A stretch of DNA of 64,000 bases from assembly GCA_040755155.1 (NCBI GenBank), contig JBFMBP010000039.1, positions 62,001 to 126,000 of the forward strand, written 5' to 3'. Source of the DNA: Candidatus Omnitrophota bacterium. GTDB taxonomy: Bacteria; Hinthialibacterota; Hinthialibacteria; Hinthialibacterales; Hinthialibacteraceae. Positions 8,903 through 18,206 of the stretch are shown piece by piece. Made by a program: the position numbers and the translations under genes. The notes under the pieces were generated by a model. That model saw only the letters and a list, made by a program, of their open reading frames with translations. It did not search any database and had not been told where the DNA came from. Numbering within the stretch: the first letter of the stretch is position 1; each line of letters begins with the position of its first letter.

Positions 8903-9125
8903 GCCGTTCTCTCCATCATGAATTCATGCTATGAGATCGATTTATTGCTAAGCGTACGGCGAATAAGGAGTTATACTCCCTCTTGAGGGTAACATAAAAA
9001 TAAGCGAATGAAAATCAAAGGAAATAGAGTTTGTTTCTTATTGTACTCCAAAAAAGCGTCGCCATTTCAACACCAGGGGGAAATAGGGGGGAGGCAGTTC
9101 AGGATAGGAAGCGTAAGAGCGCTCG

Positions 9126-9490
9126 TTATACATCTTTTTTGCGCCGAAAACGAATTCGTTTTTCATCGATAATCGCCAAACTGCCAGGAAGACTTTCCAA
9201 CGCGCCGGAACGCAATAAACGTTCAACAGGTTCTTTCAGCGCGGTCCATTGTTGGTCGTTAAAACGAAATACAATCACGCCGGCGTGAGATCCAACAGGA
9301 TAGGAGCGTATGTCTCCAAAATCCACGTCGAAAGTCATCAGTAGACGGCTTTCTTCTGTAGCATGTTTCAATACGGAATCATCGCTTGCGCCGGATAAAT
9401 TCTCCTCGCTAACAGTTGATGCATTATGCCCTTCCGCGCAAAGGCGTTCGGCGAGAGCTTGAGGCATATTTTCATCCAGTTTAATTTCCA

Positions 9491-9491
<1 letters not shown>
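9126..9491 (-). CDS. DUF5615 PIN-like toxin-type protein
   Basis: 121 residues. The sequence begins MEIKLDENMPQALAERL (LDENMP motif) and contains LLMTFDVDFGDIRSYPVG (TxDxDF motif), which are the hallmark acidic motifs of DUF5615/Mut7-C-like PIN-fold nucleases. Acidic residues D6, E7, D55 and D57 would form the metal site. The gene overlaps the preceding DUF433 gene by one base (TAATG), the standard antitoxin-toxin order for this pair. RNase activity and toxin role are family knowledge or inference, not shown here. Confidence 0.8.
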
Positions 9492-9769
<278 letters not shown>

Positions 9770-11176
9770 TTATTTGTATTTTTCTTTATGGATTTCATAT
9801 TTGGTAAGCAGTTTATGCAGTTGGCGTACAGATATCCCCGCCGCGTCGGCGGTGCGATCGATGCGGCCCCGATGCAGTGCGAGCATCTCCTTCAAATAAT
9901 CCTTTTCGAAATCCTCGACGATGCGATGGCGCGCTTCGGCGAGTGGAAGAGAGGGATTGACCTTCAAGCGATGAGGAATGAAATTTTGTTTGAAAATCTC
10001 TTGGGGGAACCGTTCCGGCATCAACATGGGGGATGATTCCAGGATATAAGCCCGTTCCATGATATTTTCCATTTCGCGGATGTTTCCCGGCCATGAGTAA
10101 TTTTGAAAAGCTTCCATGACCAGAGGATGGACGGAATGGATGTCTTTGACGTGGAATTTGTTCAACTTTTTTAAGAACGTATCGACCAGAAGCGGAATGT
10201 CTTCAATCCTTTCCCGCAACGGCGGTATCTCGATAGGGAAAATATTCAAACGGTAAAAAAGATCGGTGCGGAAATCGCCCTTGTCGCTCAGTTCCTTAAG
10301 ATCGATGTTCGTGGCGGCGATGATGCGAACGTCAGCTTCCAACATCTCCTCGCCCCCTACGCGTTGATAAGTATGATCCTGCAAAATCTGCAATAACTTA
10401 ATTTGCGCCGAGGGAGTAATCGTCCCAATTTCGTCCAGAAAAATCGATCCTTTATTGGCGATTTCGAATTTTCCCAATTTTCGCCGTATCGCTCCGGTAA
10501 ACGAACCCTTTTCATGGCCGAACAATTCGCTTTCGAGCAGATTGTCCGGGATGGCGCCGCAATGAACGGCGATGAACTGCTTATCGTTGCGCTGGCTATG
10601 GCTATGAATAAGGCGGGATATGACTCCTTTGCCGGTTCCCGTTTCTCCCGTCAATAGCACCGTGGTCTTGGTCGGCGCCACCGCCTTCATTTTCTCAAAC
10701 ACCTCTTTCATCACGGGGCTGTTGGTTTGAACCAAGTCGATGGAATCCGTCTGCCAGAACCTGTCCCGGAGATAGTCCAGTTCGTATTGCATTTTAATGG
10801 AATCGTATAGGCTTTCCGTGACGTATTTTAATTCGTCCTGGTTGATGGGATATGTGATGTAATTGCCGCTTCCCGCCTTCACGGCTTTGACGGCTTCCCG
10901 GATCGTTTCCTGGGGTGATAGAACGATAATCTCCGCCGTGGGGAAAAATTGCCAGAATGGTTGCAAATCCTGTTTGAAATCGGAAGAAACGTTATTATGG
11001 TTGGAGTTGCGTAGGAGATGCAGATCGATGAAGATCAACTCATAGCGGTTTTTGCGGTATTTTTGAAAACAGTCGTCCCTATCGTTGGCGAAGTCGATTT
11101 TAAAGCCGGAACGATAGAATTGGCGCAAAACCTCGCGTGCAACGGCATCGTGAGTAACGACCAGCACTTTTTTCAA
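9770..11176 (-). CDS. Sigma54-dependent NtrC-family response regulator with degenerate receiver
   Basis: 468 residues. Receiver domain about 1-125: Asp51 in ELIFIDLHLL is kept, but the lysine normally followed by Pro is Tyr109 (NYITYPIN) and the usual N-terminal acidic pair is reduced to THD, so phosphorylation control may be altered. AAA+ domain about 150-385: Walker A GETGTGKG (177-184), sigma54-contact loop GSFTGA (224-229, GAFTGA variant), Walker B IFLDE (245-249), and arginine-finger region RTDLFYRL. The Fis-type HTH is about 430-465 (RIDRTADAAGISVRQLHKLL). It activates sigma54 promoters; target genes are unknown. No partner kinase is adjacent. Confidence 0.92.
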   Translation of the reverse strand: MKKVLVVTHDAVAREVLRQFYRSGFKIDFANDRDDCFQKYRKNRYELIFIDLHLLRNSNHNNVSSDFKQDLQPFWQFFPTAEIIVLSPQETIREAVKAVKAGSGNYITYPINQDELKYVTESLYDSIKMQYELDYLRDRFWQTDSIDLVQTNSPVMKEVFEKMKAVAPTKTTVLLTGETGTGKGVISRLIHSHSQRNDKQFIAVHCGAIPDNLLESELFGHEKGSFTGAIRRKLGKFEIANKGSIFLDEIGTITPSAQIKLLQILQDHTYQRVGGEEMLEADVRIIAATNIDLKELSDKGDFRTDLFYRLNIFPIEIPPLRERIEDIPLLVDTFLKKLNKFHVKDIHSVHPLVMEAFQNYSWPGNIREMENIMERAYILESSPMLMPERFPQEIFKQNFIPHRLKVNPSLPLAEARHRIVEDFEKDYLKEMLALHRGRIDRTADAAGISVRQLHKLLTKYEIHKEKYK

Positions 11177-11252
11177 TGAATTTACTCCATACAGTCCATT
11201 GAATGAATGGCCGGTTCAAAAACCGGGACAAAAGCAACGCAATTTTTTGTAA

Positions 11253-11280
11253 ATTATACGAGGGAATTTTCGACCGTAAA
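11253..11280 (-). promoter_or_regulatory. Putative sigma70-type promoter of the NtrC-family gene
   Basis: On the minus strand TTTACG (11280-11275) and a perfect TATAAT (11258-11253) are separated by 16 bases, about 75 bases upstream of the regulator ATG. It lies just inside the edge of the 153-bp hairpin element. Predicted by eye. Confidence 0.4.
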
Positions 11281-11298
11281 TGTTATTTGTAAACTAAA

Positions 11299-11451
11299 GA
11301 GCCTCTTGCAAAACTATATTATTCCTCCCCCAAGCTTGGGGGAGGTTAGGAGGGGGTTGAGATAAGTCTAACAAAATCAACCCCCCTCTAACTCCCCCCA
11401 AGCTTGGGGGGAGAATTGAAAAGAAAATTATACCATTTTTGCAAGAACCTC
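11299..11451. mobile_element. 153-bp hairpin MITE, copy 1
   Basis: Ends are inverted: GAGCCTCTTGCAAAA at the left and TTTTGCAAGAACCTC at the right. The inside holds two GC-rich palindromes centred on AAGCTT (about 11324-11345 and 11396-11417), and the two arms (GGTTAGGAGGGGGTTG / CAACCCCCCTCTAACT) pair, so the whole element could fold into one long hairpin. TAAA flanks both sides (11295-11298 and 11452-11455), a possible short target duplication. There is no coding capacity. Further copies are at 48937 and 55470. The 11177-11529 gap between genes otherwise holds only the promoter listed here. Confidence 0.8.
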
Positions 11452-11529
11452 TAAAGATAGGGATTTGTCTCTTTTTTTGCCTAAGTACGATTAAAGAGAC
11501 CGTTTTTTTCTAGATCGCAGGAGTCAAAT

Positions 11530-12123
11530 ATGGATATTGTTACATGGATCGACAAAGATTGGCTGCCGTGGGTGTTGCCTCCGCTTATTTTTTGCGCGCG
11601 CATCTGCGACGTAACCGTCGGAACGCTTCGAATCGTATCTATCACGCGGGGAATGCGGTTCATGGCGATGATTTTGGGATTTTTCGAAGTATTCATCTGG
11701 CTGGTCATCGTCAGCCAGGTGCTGCGGAATGTGAACAATATTGCGAATTTCTTCGCCTACGCAGGCGGGTATGCGACGGGCAACTATATCGGAATGTATA
11801 TCGAAAACAAATTGGCTTTCGGTTCTTCGATCGTCCGCATCATCACCAGTAAAGACGCTTCGGAGCTGCTCGACTATTTCAATGCCAACAATTTCGGCTT
11901 TACCAATGTTCCCGCTTACGGCAACGACGGCAAGGTGAATGTCATATTTACGGTTATTAAGAGGAAGAATCTGCCTCAGATCGTCGAAACCGTGAAAAAA
12001 TTCAATCCTCGCGCCTTCTTCTCCGTCGAAGACGTCCGCTCCGTCAACGAAGGCATTTTCCCGGCGGATGAATTGCAATTGAGCTATCTGAGGTATTTTC
12101 GTCCGTTACGAATGGGGAAATGA
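11530..12123 (+). CDS. UPF0316 / DUF2179 membrane protein
   Basis: 197 residues, the usual length. Three transmembrane helices lie in residues about 12-95, with the conserved CARICDVTVGTLRIVSITRGMR segment (about 22-43) and AYAGGYATGNYIGMYIE (about 76-92). The C-terminal soluble DUF2179 domain (about 100-185) contains NVIFTVIKRKNLPQIVETVKKFNPRAFFSVEDVRSV. Biochemical role is unknown in the family, although DUF2179 domains resemble nucleotide- or PII-like sensor folds. The ribosome binding site is CAGGAG. Single-gene unit. Confidence 0.88.
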   Translation: MDIVTWIDKDWLPWVLPPLIFCARICDVTVGTLRIVSITRGMRFMAMILGFFEVFIWLVIVSQVLRNVNNIANFFAYAGGYATGNYIGMYIENKLAFGSSIVRIITSKDASELLDYFNANNFGFTNVPAYGNDGKVNVIFTVIKRKNLPQIVETVKKFNPRAFFSVEDVRSVNEGIFPADELQLSYLRYFRPLRMGK

Positions 12124-12312
12124 AACACTAGAGACGAATAGCCAAATATCCCTGCTAATTCCAACCTGATTCCCAGGAGTCCTAAATCTTGACTTGGAAT
12201 AGACTCTATGCGACAAATTCATTTACCGCGAGCAGGAAACGCTTTCCCTAAAATGAAAAACCAGGAAAAGAACGATAGCGAAAATAGCGTCAAGCGCGAT
12301 TAGGAGAAATCA

Positions 12313-13350
12313 ATGAAAAAAGTCTGTATCGCTTCAATGTTATTGGCCTTCATTATTCATTCGGCATCGTCTTCCGAGGAGGAAAAAGTTATAGGCCTCA
12401 TGAAGGAAACGCCGGAACGGTTCGATTCCTTGAAGGAATATCCCTATAAAATCGCATATGAAACTTATGTTGGCGACAATTGGGAAATCTTCGTGATGAA
12501 TGGGGACGGATCCAACAAAGTCAACTTAACCCATACGCCAATAGTTCATGAAATGTATCCTCATGTCTCTCCCGACGGAACTAAAATATGCTTCGTTTCG
12601 GACGAAATGCAAGGCGATTCGAAAGTTCGCTGCGTTTATTACATGAATATGGACGGAACGGGACGGACGAAAGTTTCCGATCACGCCCGCCAGCCTTGTT
12701 GGAGTCCCGACGGAGAGACTATCGCTTTTCTACCGGGAAAGTATAAGAAATTTCAAGTTTTGGATTTCGCAACCAAGGGCATTTCTTTTTACAATTTGAA
12801 AACTAAGAAGATTGCAGAACATCCCAACAAGAACATCGAACATCTTTATAACATTTGTTATTCTAAAAATGGAAAATGGCTTGTCGCCACGGTGCACGGC
12901 GGGATGGGATACGACCATACCAACCTTGCCATCGAAGTAAACGGCGACGGCGTTTACGATCTGGGAATCGGCGGCTGCCGTCCTGACATCAGCCCTGACG
13001 GCAAGCATGTCGCCTGGGGAAAAACGGATAATATCATTTCCATCGCCGACGTTGATTTCGATGCCGCCGTCCCCAAGGCGGCCAATATGCGCGACGTTAT
13101 TGTTGACGAGATGCACGTCTATCACGTCGATTGGTCGCCGGATGGCAAATATCTCTGCTATAGCCGCGGCGTTGGCGGCGAATTCCAGGAAAACGGTCCC
13201 GGAACCAATCGCGGCATCGCCGAACTCGTCGGCGTCCGGGGAATCTGGACCCTTTGCGTCACGTCCTCCAGCGGCGAATTCCAGTTCTGCAAAATGACGG
13301 CGGATGGCGAAACCAGCAAAGAATCGGAATGGTTTACTCCCGTCAAGTAA
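12313..13350 (+). CDS. Secreted TolB-like WD40/PD40 beta-propeller protein
   Basis: 345 residues. Signal peptide 1-20 (CIASMLLAFIIHSASS). At least four TolB/PD40 blades are visible: WEIFVMNGDGSNKVNLTH...YPHVSPDGTKICFVSD, YYMNMDGTGRTKVSDHARQPCWSPDGETIAF, DISPDGKHVAWGKTDNIISIAD and HVDWSPDGKYLCYSR. Such periplasmic propellers act as protein or ligand scaffolds. Eighteen bases separate it from a SUMF1 lipoprotein gene, so the two probably form an operon. The ribosome binding site AGGAGA is well placed. Confidence 0.85.
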   Translation: MKKVCIASMLLAFIIHSASSSEEEKVIGLMKETPERFDSLKEYPYKIAYETYVGDNWEIFVMNGDGSNKVNLTHTPIVHEMYPHVSPDGTKICFVSDEMQGDSKVRCVYYMNMDGTGRTKVSDHARQPCWSPDGETIAFLPGKYKKFQVLDFATKGISFYNLKTKKIAEHPNKNIEHLYNICYSKNGKWLVATVHGGMGYDHTNLAIEVNGDGVYDLGIGGCRPDISPDGKHVAWGKTDNIISIADVDFDAAVPKAANMRDVIVDEMHVYHVDWSPDGKYLCYSRGVGGEFQENGPGTNRGIAELVGVRGIWTLCVTSSSGEFQFCKMTADGETSKESEWFTPVK

Positions 13351-13368
13351 GGGAAAGGATGGATTCCA

Positions 13369-14241
13369 TTGAAGATTACTATCCGGAAGCAACGAAAAAT
13401 ATATATATTCCTTCTCGCAACGGCTATCTCGCTGCAACAATGCGGCGGAAGCGGCGGCGTTTCCAAGACGAAGGAGATCAAAACTGCATCGGGAACGGCG
13501 ATGATCCTGATTCCCGGCGGGGAATTTACTATGGGAAGCCACAGCGGCAATGCGGACGAAGCGCCAGCGCATAAAGTTTTTGTTTCCGGCTTCGCGATGG
13601 ATAAATACGAAGTGCAACAAGAAAATTACGAAAATTTCATGTTGGCCGCTCCTTCCCATTTCAAAGGGCCAAACAATCCCGTCGAGCAAGTGCGTTGGTC
13701 CGATGCGGCAAAATACTGCAACGCCCGTTCCCGCGAGGAAAAGTTACAGCCGTGCTACGACGAAATCACCTACGAGTGCCGCTTCGAGGCCAACGGCTAC
13801 CGTTTGCCCACGGAAGCGGAATGGGAATACGCCTGCCGCGCCGGGTCGAATGCGGATTACGATTTCGGCGGCGATCCCCAAAAATTATCGAAATACGGCT
13901 GGTTCGAAGAAAATTCCAATAAGAAAACTGGCCGCTCCGGCATGAAAAAGCCCAATAACTGGGGATTGTGCGATATGTACGGCAACGTCATGGAATGGTG
14001 TCAAGACGTTTACGACGAGAATTATTATAAGAACAGTCCCGAACGAGATCCGCGCGGTCCCGCAGATGGCGATAAAAGAATTCTGCGGGGCGGGGCATGG
14101 AATTCGAGCGCGAACGCTTGCCGAGCGGCCAGCCGCATGGCGGACGCTCCCGGAATCGCCGACGCTTGCTTTGCGCGGGACGCTTACGGCTTCCGTTGCG
14201 TACGGCGGCTGACCGAGGAAGAACTCGCCGCCTTGAAATAA
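13369..14241 (+). CDS. SUMF1/formylglycine-generating-enzyme-like lipoprotein
   Basis: 290 residues from a TTG start nine bases after AAAGGA; the nearby ATG at 13359 is out of frame. Lipoprotein signal (IFLLATAISLQQC, lipobox LQQC). SUMF1 fold about 40-285: MILIPGGEFTMGS, the NPVEQVRWSDAAKYCNAR segment, YRLPTEAEWEYACRAG, GLCDMYGNVMEWCQDVY and RGGAWNSSANACRAASR. In active formylglycine-generating enzymes two cysteines sit in this last region; here the first is absent, leaving only the second, so it is probably a binding or scaffold SUMF1 protein and not an oxidase. It is co-transcribed with the upstream propeller. Confidence 0.85.
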   Translation: MKITIRKQRKIYIFLLATAISLQQCGGSGGVSKTKEIKTASGTAMILIPGGEFTMGSHSGNADEAPAHKVFVSGFAMDKYEVQQENYENFMLAAPSHFKGPNNPVEQVRWSDAAKYCNARSREEKLQPCYDEITYECRFEANGYRLPTEAEWEYACRAGSNADYDFGGDPQKLSKYGWFEENSNKKTGRSGMKKPNNWGLCDMYGNVMEWCQDVYDENYYKNSPERDPRGPADGDKRILRGGAWNSSANACRAASRMADAPGIADACFARDAYGFRCVRRLTEEELAALK

Positions 14242-14327
14242 ATGGATTCGTGAAGAAAATTATCGCCAATCTCATTACTCTCGAATCTTAAAACCGGGTG
14301 TTTATATTGAGGAGATAAAGTAATTCC

Positions 14328-15704
14328 ATGTTATTCCATACTTGGCCGTTCTTCATCTTTTTCCTGATCGTCTATCCCATATTTCTTGCCTTAAAGAACA
14401 CTCGTTTTTGTACGACGTGGCTGCTTATTTCATCCTATGTATTTTATGGATGGTGGAATCCTCTCTATTTGTTGTTGATCGTCTATTCGACGCTGCTGGA
14501 TTACATCTGCGTCAATTGCATGGCGAAAAGCCCCAAAAAGTTTATGTGGCTGATGATTAGCATCGTGAATAATTTGGGTCTCTTAGGATTTTACAAATAC
14601 AGCGGTTTTTTTGTGGACAATATCAACGTAATTTTGGGATGGATTGGAACTTCGTATCAAATTCCCCCGCCCGATATATTGCTTCCAGTCGGCATCTCTT
14701 TCTACACCTTCCAATCGATGAGTTATACTATCGATTATTACCGGGGCGATATCGAAAGAGAGCCGAGTTTCATACGCTTTGCCGCTTTCGTTTCTCTCTT
14801 TCCTCAACTGGTCGCCGGCCCTATCGAGAGAGCGAGAAACCTGCTGCCGCAGTTGCAAAAACCTCCCCGTATTACGTTGGAGGATATCACCGACGGACTC
14901 TCCTTGTTCGTACTGGGTCTCTTTAAAAAAGTCGCTTTGGCGAATTATCTCGCCAAGTTCGCCGATCTGGTTTACGATGCGCCCGATCAATACCAATCGC
15001 CCGCGCTGATTTTGGCGACCCTGGCTTTCGGCTGGCAGATTTATTTTGACTTCAGCGGCTATACGGATATGGCGCGCGGCATCGCCCGACTTATGGGCTA
15101 CCGCCTGATGCTCAATTTCAACAATCCTTATCTTGCCACCGGTTTGGGAGATTTCTGGGCGCGCTGGCATATCAGTCTTTCCACCTGGTTCAAGGATTAC
15201 GTCTACATCCCCTTGGGCGGAAACCGGGGCGGGAAATATAGAACCTATTTCAATGTCTTCATCACGATGGTTGTTTCCGGCTTCTGGCACGGCGCCGCCT
15301 GGACGTTCGTAATATGGGGCGCGCTGCACGCCATTGGCACGGTGTTGACGCGGGAACTGGAGAGAAACGCCTGGTACAAGGAGAGCGTTCCGCGCTGGTG
15401 CAAGCAACTTTGGGTTTATATTTTCGTAAATTTTACCTGGATTTTTTTCCGGGCGGAGAATTTACATGAGGCGGGAACGATTATCGGCAGGATATTCAAT
15501 TCGGGATTCGCCGATCCCCGCTTCCCGTTATTGGCGCTGGCGCTGGCGCTGGGCGTCGCCATCTACCAACAACTTTACGAATCGAATTGGAAAAAGATTA
15601 TCGAACTATCTTACGTCCGAATCGCCCTCGTTGTGTTTATGATTATCTATTTGTCCATCTTCGCCGGTTCGGCCGATCAGCCATTCATCTATTTCCAATT
15701 TTAA
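14328..15704 (+). CDS. MBOAT O-acyltransferase (AlgI/DltB-like)
   Basis: 458 residues with about ten to eleven transmembrane helices. Signature segments: PVGISFYTFQSMSYTIDYYRG (120-140), FPQLVAGPIERA (158-169), FDFSGYTDMARGIARLMGY (240-258), RWHISLSTWFKDYVYIPLGGNR (279-300, with His281) and the catalytic His321 in SGFWHGAAWTFVIWG. These match AlgI, DltB and other polysaccharide-acetylating MBOAT proteins. It transfers acyl groups across the inner membrane to an exopolysaccharide or wall polymer. The ribosome binding site GAGGAG is 12 bases upstream. The following SGNH gene is the expected periplasmic partner. Confidence 0.93.
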   Translation: MLFHTWPFFIFFLIVYPIFLALKNTRFCTTWLLISSYVFYGWWNPLYLLLIVYSTLLDYICVNCMAKSPKKFMWLMISIVNNLGLLGFYKYSGFFVDNINVILGWIGTSYQIPPPDILLPVGISFYTFQSMSYTIDYYRGDIEREPSFIRFAAFVSLFPQLVAGPIERARNLLPQLQKPPRITLEDITDGLSLFVLGLFKKVALANYLAKFADLVYDAPDQYQSPALILATLAFGWQIYFDFSGYTDMARGIARLMGYRLMLNFNNPYLATGLGDFWARWHISLSTWFKDYVYIPLGGNRGGKYRTYFNVFITMVVSGFWHGAAWTFVIWGALHAIGTVLTRELERNAWYKESVPRWCKQLWVYIFVNFTWIFFRAENLHEAGTIIGRIFNSGFADPRFPLLALALALGVAIYQQLYESNWKKIIELSYVRIALVVFMIIYLSIFAGSADQPFIYFQF

Positions 15705-15735
15705 GGAAACGGCTATATAGAATGGAATATTCATT

Positions 15736-16854
15736 ATGAACGATAAAAATAGTTCCGCTCCATCCCCAACGCATGTTCCACCCTACGGTTCGCATTTGAT
15801 CCGGCTGTCGCTTAAGGAATGGATCGTTGCCGCCGCAATTTTGAGCGTATTTTATTTTCTGTTGCCGCCATTTTGGAACCGGCTGGAGCCTCTCAATATC
15901 GGGACGGATTACCGCATCCCCTATAAACTGAGCGAAGATTACTGGATTTTCGACCGATACGCCCAACAATCCGCCGCGCAAGGACGGACGCTTATCGTTG
16001 GCGATTCCGTGATCTGGGGCGAATATGTAACGCCGGAACAGACGCTGGCGCATTGCCTCAATCAAATCAACGGCGCGGAATTTTGCGCCAATCTGGGGGT
16101 GAACGGCATTCATCCTATCGCCTTGGCGGGACTTCTTGAGTATTTTGGAAACGCCCTCGCGAATCAACAGGTAATTCTGCATTTCAATCCCCTTTGGATG
16201 AGTTCGCCGGAGAGAGATTTGCAGATCGAAAAGGAATTCCGCTTCAACCATCCCAAACTCGTTCCTCAGTTTTATCCCGCTATTCCTTGCTATCGCGCCA
16301 CTTTTTCCGAACGCGCCAGCGCCGTCATGGAGCGGGACGTTACCTTCTTCGGTTGGGCGAATCATTTGCGCGTCGCCTATTTCGACAATCTTGATATTCC
16401 GTCCTGGACGCTGGAGCATCCATACGCCGATCCGTTGACGACATTGACTCAACCCCATTTCGAACCCAGCCGCGACCTGCGCCACGAACAACAATCCTGG
16501 CAAGTCAGCGGCATCCCGCAGCAGGATTTCGACTGGGTCGATCTTTCATCTTCCATGCAGTGGCGTTTTTTTCAAAAGGCCTTGGATACGCTTCAACAAA
16601 GGGGTAATAAAGTTCTCGTTCTCGTCGGTCCCTTCAACGAGCACATGTTGAAGGAAAGAAGTTTGTTGGCTTATCGGAACATCAAGAACGGCGTCAGCGA
16701 ATGGCTTCAGAAGAATAAAGTCGACGCGCTGATCCCCGAACCGCTGCCCAGCGAACTATACGGCGACGCCAGCCATCCGCTCAAGGAAGGCTACGAAAGA
16801 CTAGCTCAAACGATCTCTCAACGTTTTCCCAATAAAATCACCCTCTCCCATTGA
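15736..16854 (+). CDS. SGNH/GDSL-like acyltransferase or esterase partner of MBOAT protein
   Basis: 372 residues. One N-terminal transmembrane anchor (about 27-45), the rest periplasmic. SGNH motifs: Ser91 in LIVGDSVIWGE (block I), Gly/Asn in ANLGVNGIHP (block II region), Asn in GPFNEH (block III), and Asp344/His347 in GDASHPLKEGY (block V). This is the AlgX/AlgJ/PatB-like architecture that receives the acyl group from an MBOAT protein and places it on a polysaccharide. It follows the MBOAT gene by 31 bases and precedes the PslG-like gene by 13, so one operon. Confidence 0.82.
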   Translation: MNDKNSSAPSPTHVPPYGSHLIRLSLKEWIVAAAILSVFYFLLPPFWNRLEPLNIGTDYRIPYKLSEDYWIFDRYAQQSAAQGRTLIVGDSVIWGEYVTPEQTLAHCLNQINGAEFCANLGVNGIHPIALAGLLEYFGNALANQQVILHFNPLWMSSPERDLQIEKEFRFNHPKLVPQFYPAIPCYRATFSERASAVMERDVTFFGWANHLRVAYFDNLDIPSWTLEHPYADPLTTLTQPHFEPSRDLRHEQQSWQVSGIPQQDFDWVDLSSSMQWRFFQKALDTLQQRGNKVLVLVGPFNEHMLKERSLLAYRNIKNGVSEWLQKNKVDALIPEPLPSELYGDASHPLKEGYERLAQTISQRFPNKITLSH

Positions 16855-16867
16855 AAGGAGTCTCGCC

Positions 16868-18091
16868 ATGCGCCCAGTTTTCTGTTCCTTTGCCATTCTA
16901 TTCGCCGCCGTATTGTCCGCCGATAGTTCCACGAAAGCCTTGCCTATTTTTCAGGTTCCCGATTGCCTGGGCGTCAATATCCATTTCGTGGAACCGAAGG
17001 ACGAAGAGGTGGATATGATTAAGCAGGCGGGATTCGGCATGATCCGCATGGATATGGTTTGGGAAGCCGTGGAGAAAAAGCAGAGCGAGTACGATTTCAG
17101 CGGCTATCGCCGTCTGACGGACGCCTTGGCGCAAAGGGAAATCGTTCCGATCTACATCCTCGATTACAGTCACAAACTTTATGAAAAAAGCCAGTCGGTA
17201 CGAACGCCGGAAGGCCGCCAGGCTTTCGCTCGCTTCGCCGCGGAAGCCGTAAAAACTTTCAGCGGCGCAAAGATCGTCTGGGAAATATGGAACGAACCCA
17301 ATATCAAGCAATTTTGGGAAGAACAGCCCAGCTTTGGCGATTATGTCCTCCTTGCCGAAGAAGCGGCGAAGGCCATGCGCGCCGCCGATCCCGAATGTAC
17401 GATCATTGCTCCCGCCACGTCGAGAATCCCGCTCGATTTTCTGGAAGCCTGCTTCGAACGCGGATTATTGAAATGGATCGACGCCGTATCTGTCCATCCT
17501 TACCGCGAGAAAAATCCAGAGTCGGCTTTGGACGAATACGCCGCCCTGCGCAGAATGATGGAGCGTTATCCCGAAGGTAAAACTATGCCGATACTTTCCG
17601 GCGAATGGGGATATTCCCTCTATCCTTATAAAAACAACAACATTGACGAACGCCGCCAGGCTCAGTATTTAGTGCGGCAGTTCTTGACGAATTTTTTGGC
17701 GGACGTCCGGCTCAGCATTTGGTACGATTGGCATGACGATGGAACGGATCCCAAGGAAAAAGAGCATAACTTTGGCGCGGTAAGAAACGATTACCAACCC
17801 AAAGAAGCCTATCGCGCCGCAAAGACGTTCCTCCAGCAATTTCATGGCATGAAATTTATTGAACGAATGGCGTCGGAGAGTGCGGAAGATTTCCTGCTTA
17901 TATTCGGCAACGATAATAACCGCATGATGGCGGCTTGGACGATGGGCGCCTCCCATACGATCCCTTTGAAATCCCCCAAAACTGGAATGGAATCTGTTTC
18001 CATGCTGGGAGAGAAAATCCAACTTTTGCAGGAGGGCGAAGGCGTCGTCATCCCGCTTTCGGAGAGTCCGGTTTATATCCCGTTGCAGTAA
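16868..18091 (+). CDS. PslG-like secreted glycoside hydrolase (GH39-type TIM barrel)
   Basis: 407 residues. Signal peptide 1-18. TIM-barrel start LGVNIHFVEPKDEEVDMIKQAGFGMIRMDMVWEAVEKKQSEYDFSGY is the characteristic opening of PslG and related GH39 enzymes. Candidate catalytic residues: acid/base Glu143 in WEIWNEPN and nucleophile Glu246 in SGEWGYS. C-terminal beta domain about 300-407. In Pseudomonas, PslG hydrolyses the Psl exopolysaccharide and aids its synthesis. Here it follows MBOAT and SGNH acylation genes, suggesting it acts on the same exopolymer. Good ribosome binding site AAAGGAG. Confidence 0.87.
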   Translation: MRPVFCSFAILFAAVLSADSSTKALPIFQVPDCLGVNIHFVEPKDEEVDMIKQAGFGMIRMDMVWEAVEKKQSEYDFSGYRRLTDALAQREIVPIYILDYSHKLYEKSQSVRTPEGRQAFARFAAEAVKTFSGAKIVWEIWNEPNIKQFWEEQPSFGDYVLLAEEAAKAMRAADPECTIIAPATSRIPLDFLEACFERGLLKWIDAVSVHPYREKNPESALDEYAALRRMMERYPEGKTMPILSGEWGYSLYPYKNNNIDERRQAQYLVRQFLTNFLADVRLSIWYDWHDDGTDPKEKEHNFGAVRNDYQPKEAYRAAKTFLQQFHGMKFIERMASESAEDFLLIFGNDNNRMMAAWTMGASHTIPLKSPKTGMESVSMLGEKIQLLQEGEGVVIPLSESPVYIPLQ

Positions 18092-18206
18092 AAGAAAAGG
18101 GGAGGGAATGAGGGATATCCCCTCTATAATAAATCCTCTTTTGGTATGATTGATTCGGTAAGAATTTTTTCGATGGATGTTCGATCTCGCCTTAAGGATT
18201 TAGAAA

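Noticed and set aside
12124-12312. TTGACT-containing stretch as a promoter of the TolB-like gene
   Set aside because: No -10 hexamer lies at 16-18 bases from it; spacing to the nearest TAT-like box is only about 12.
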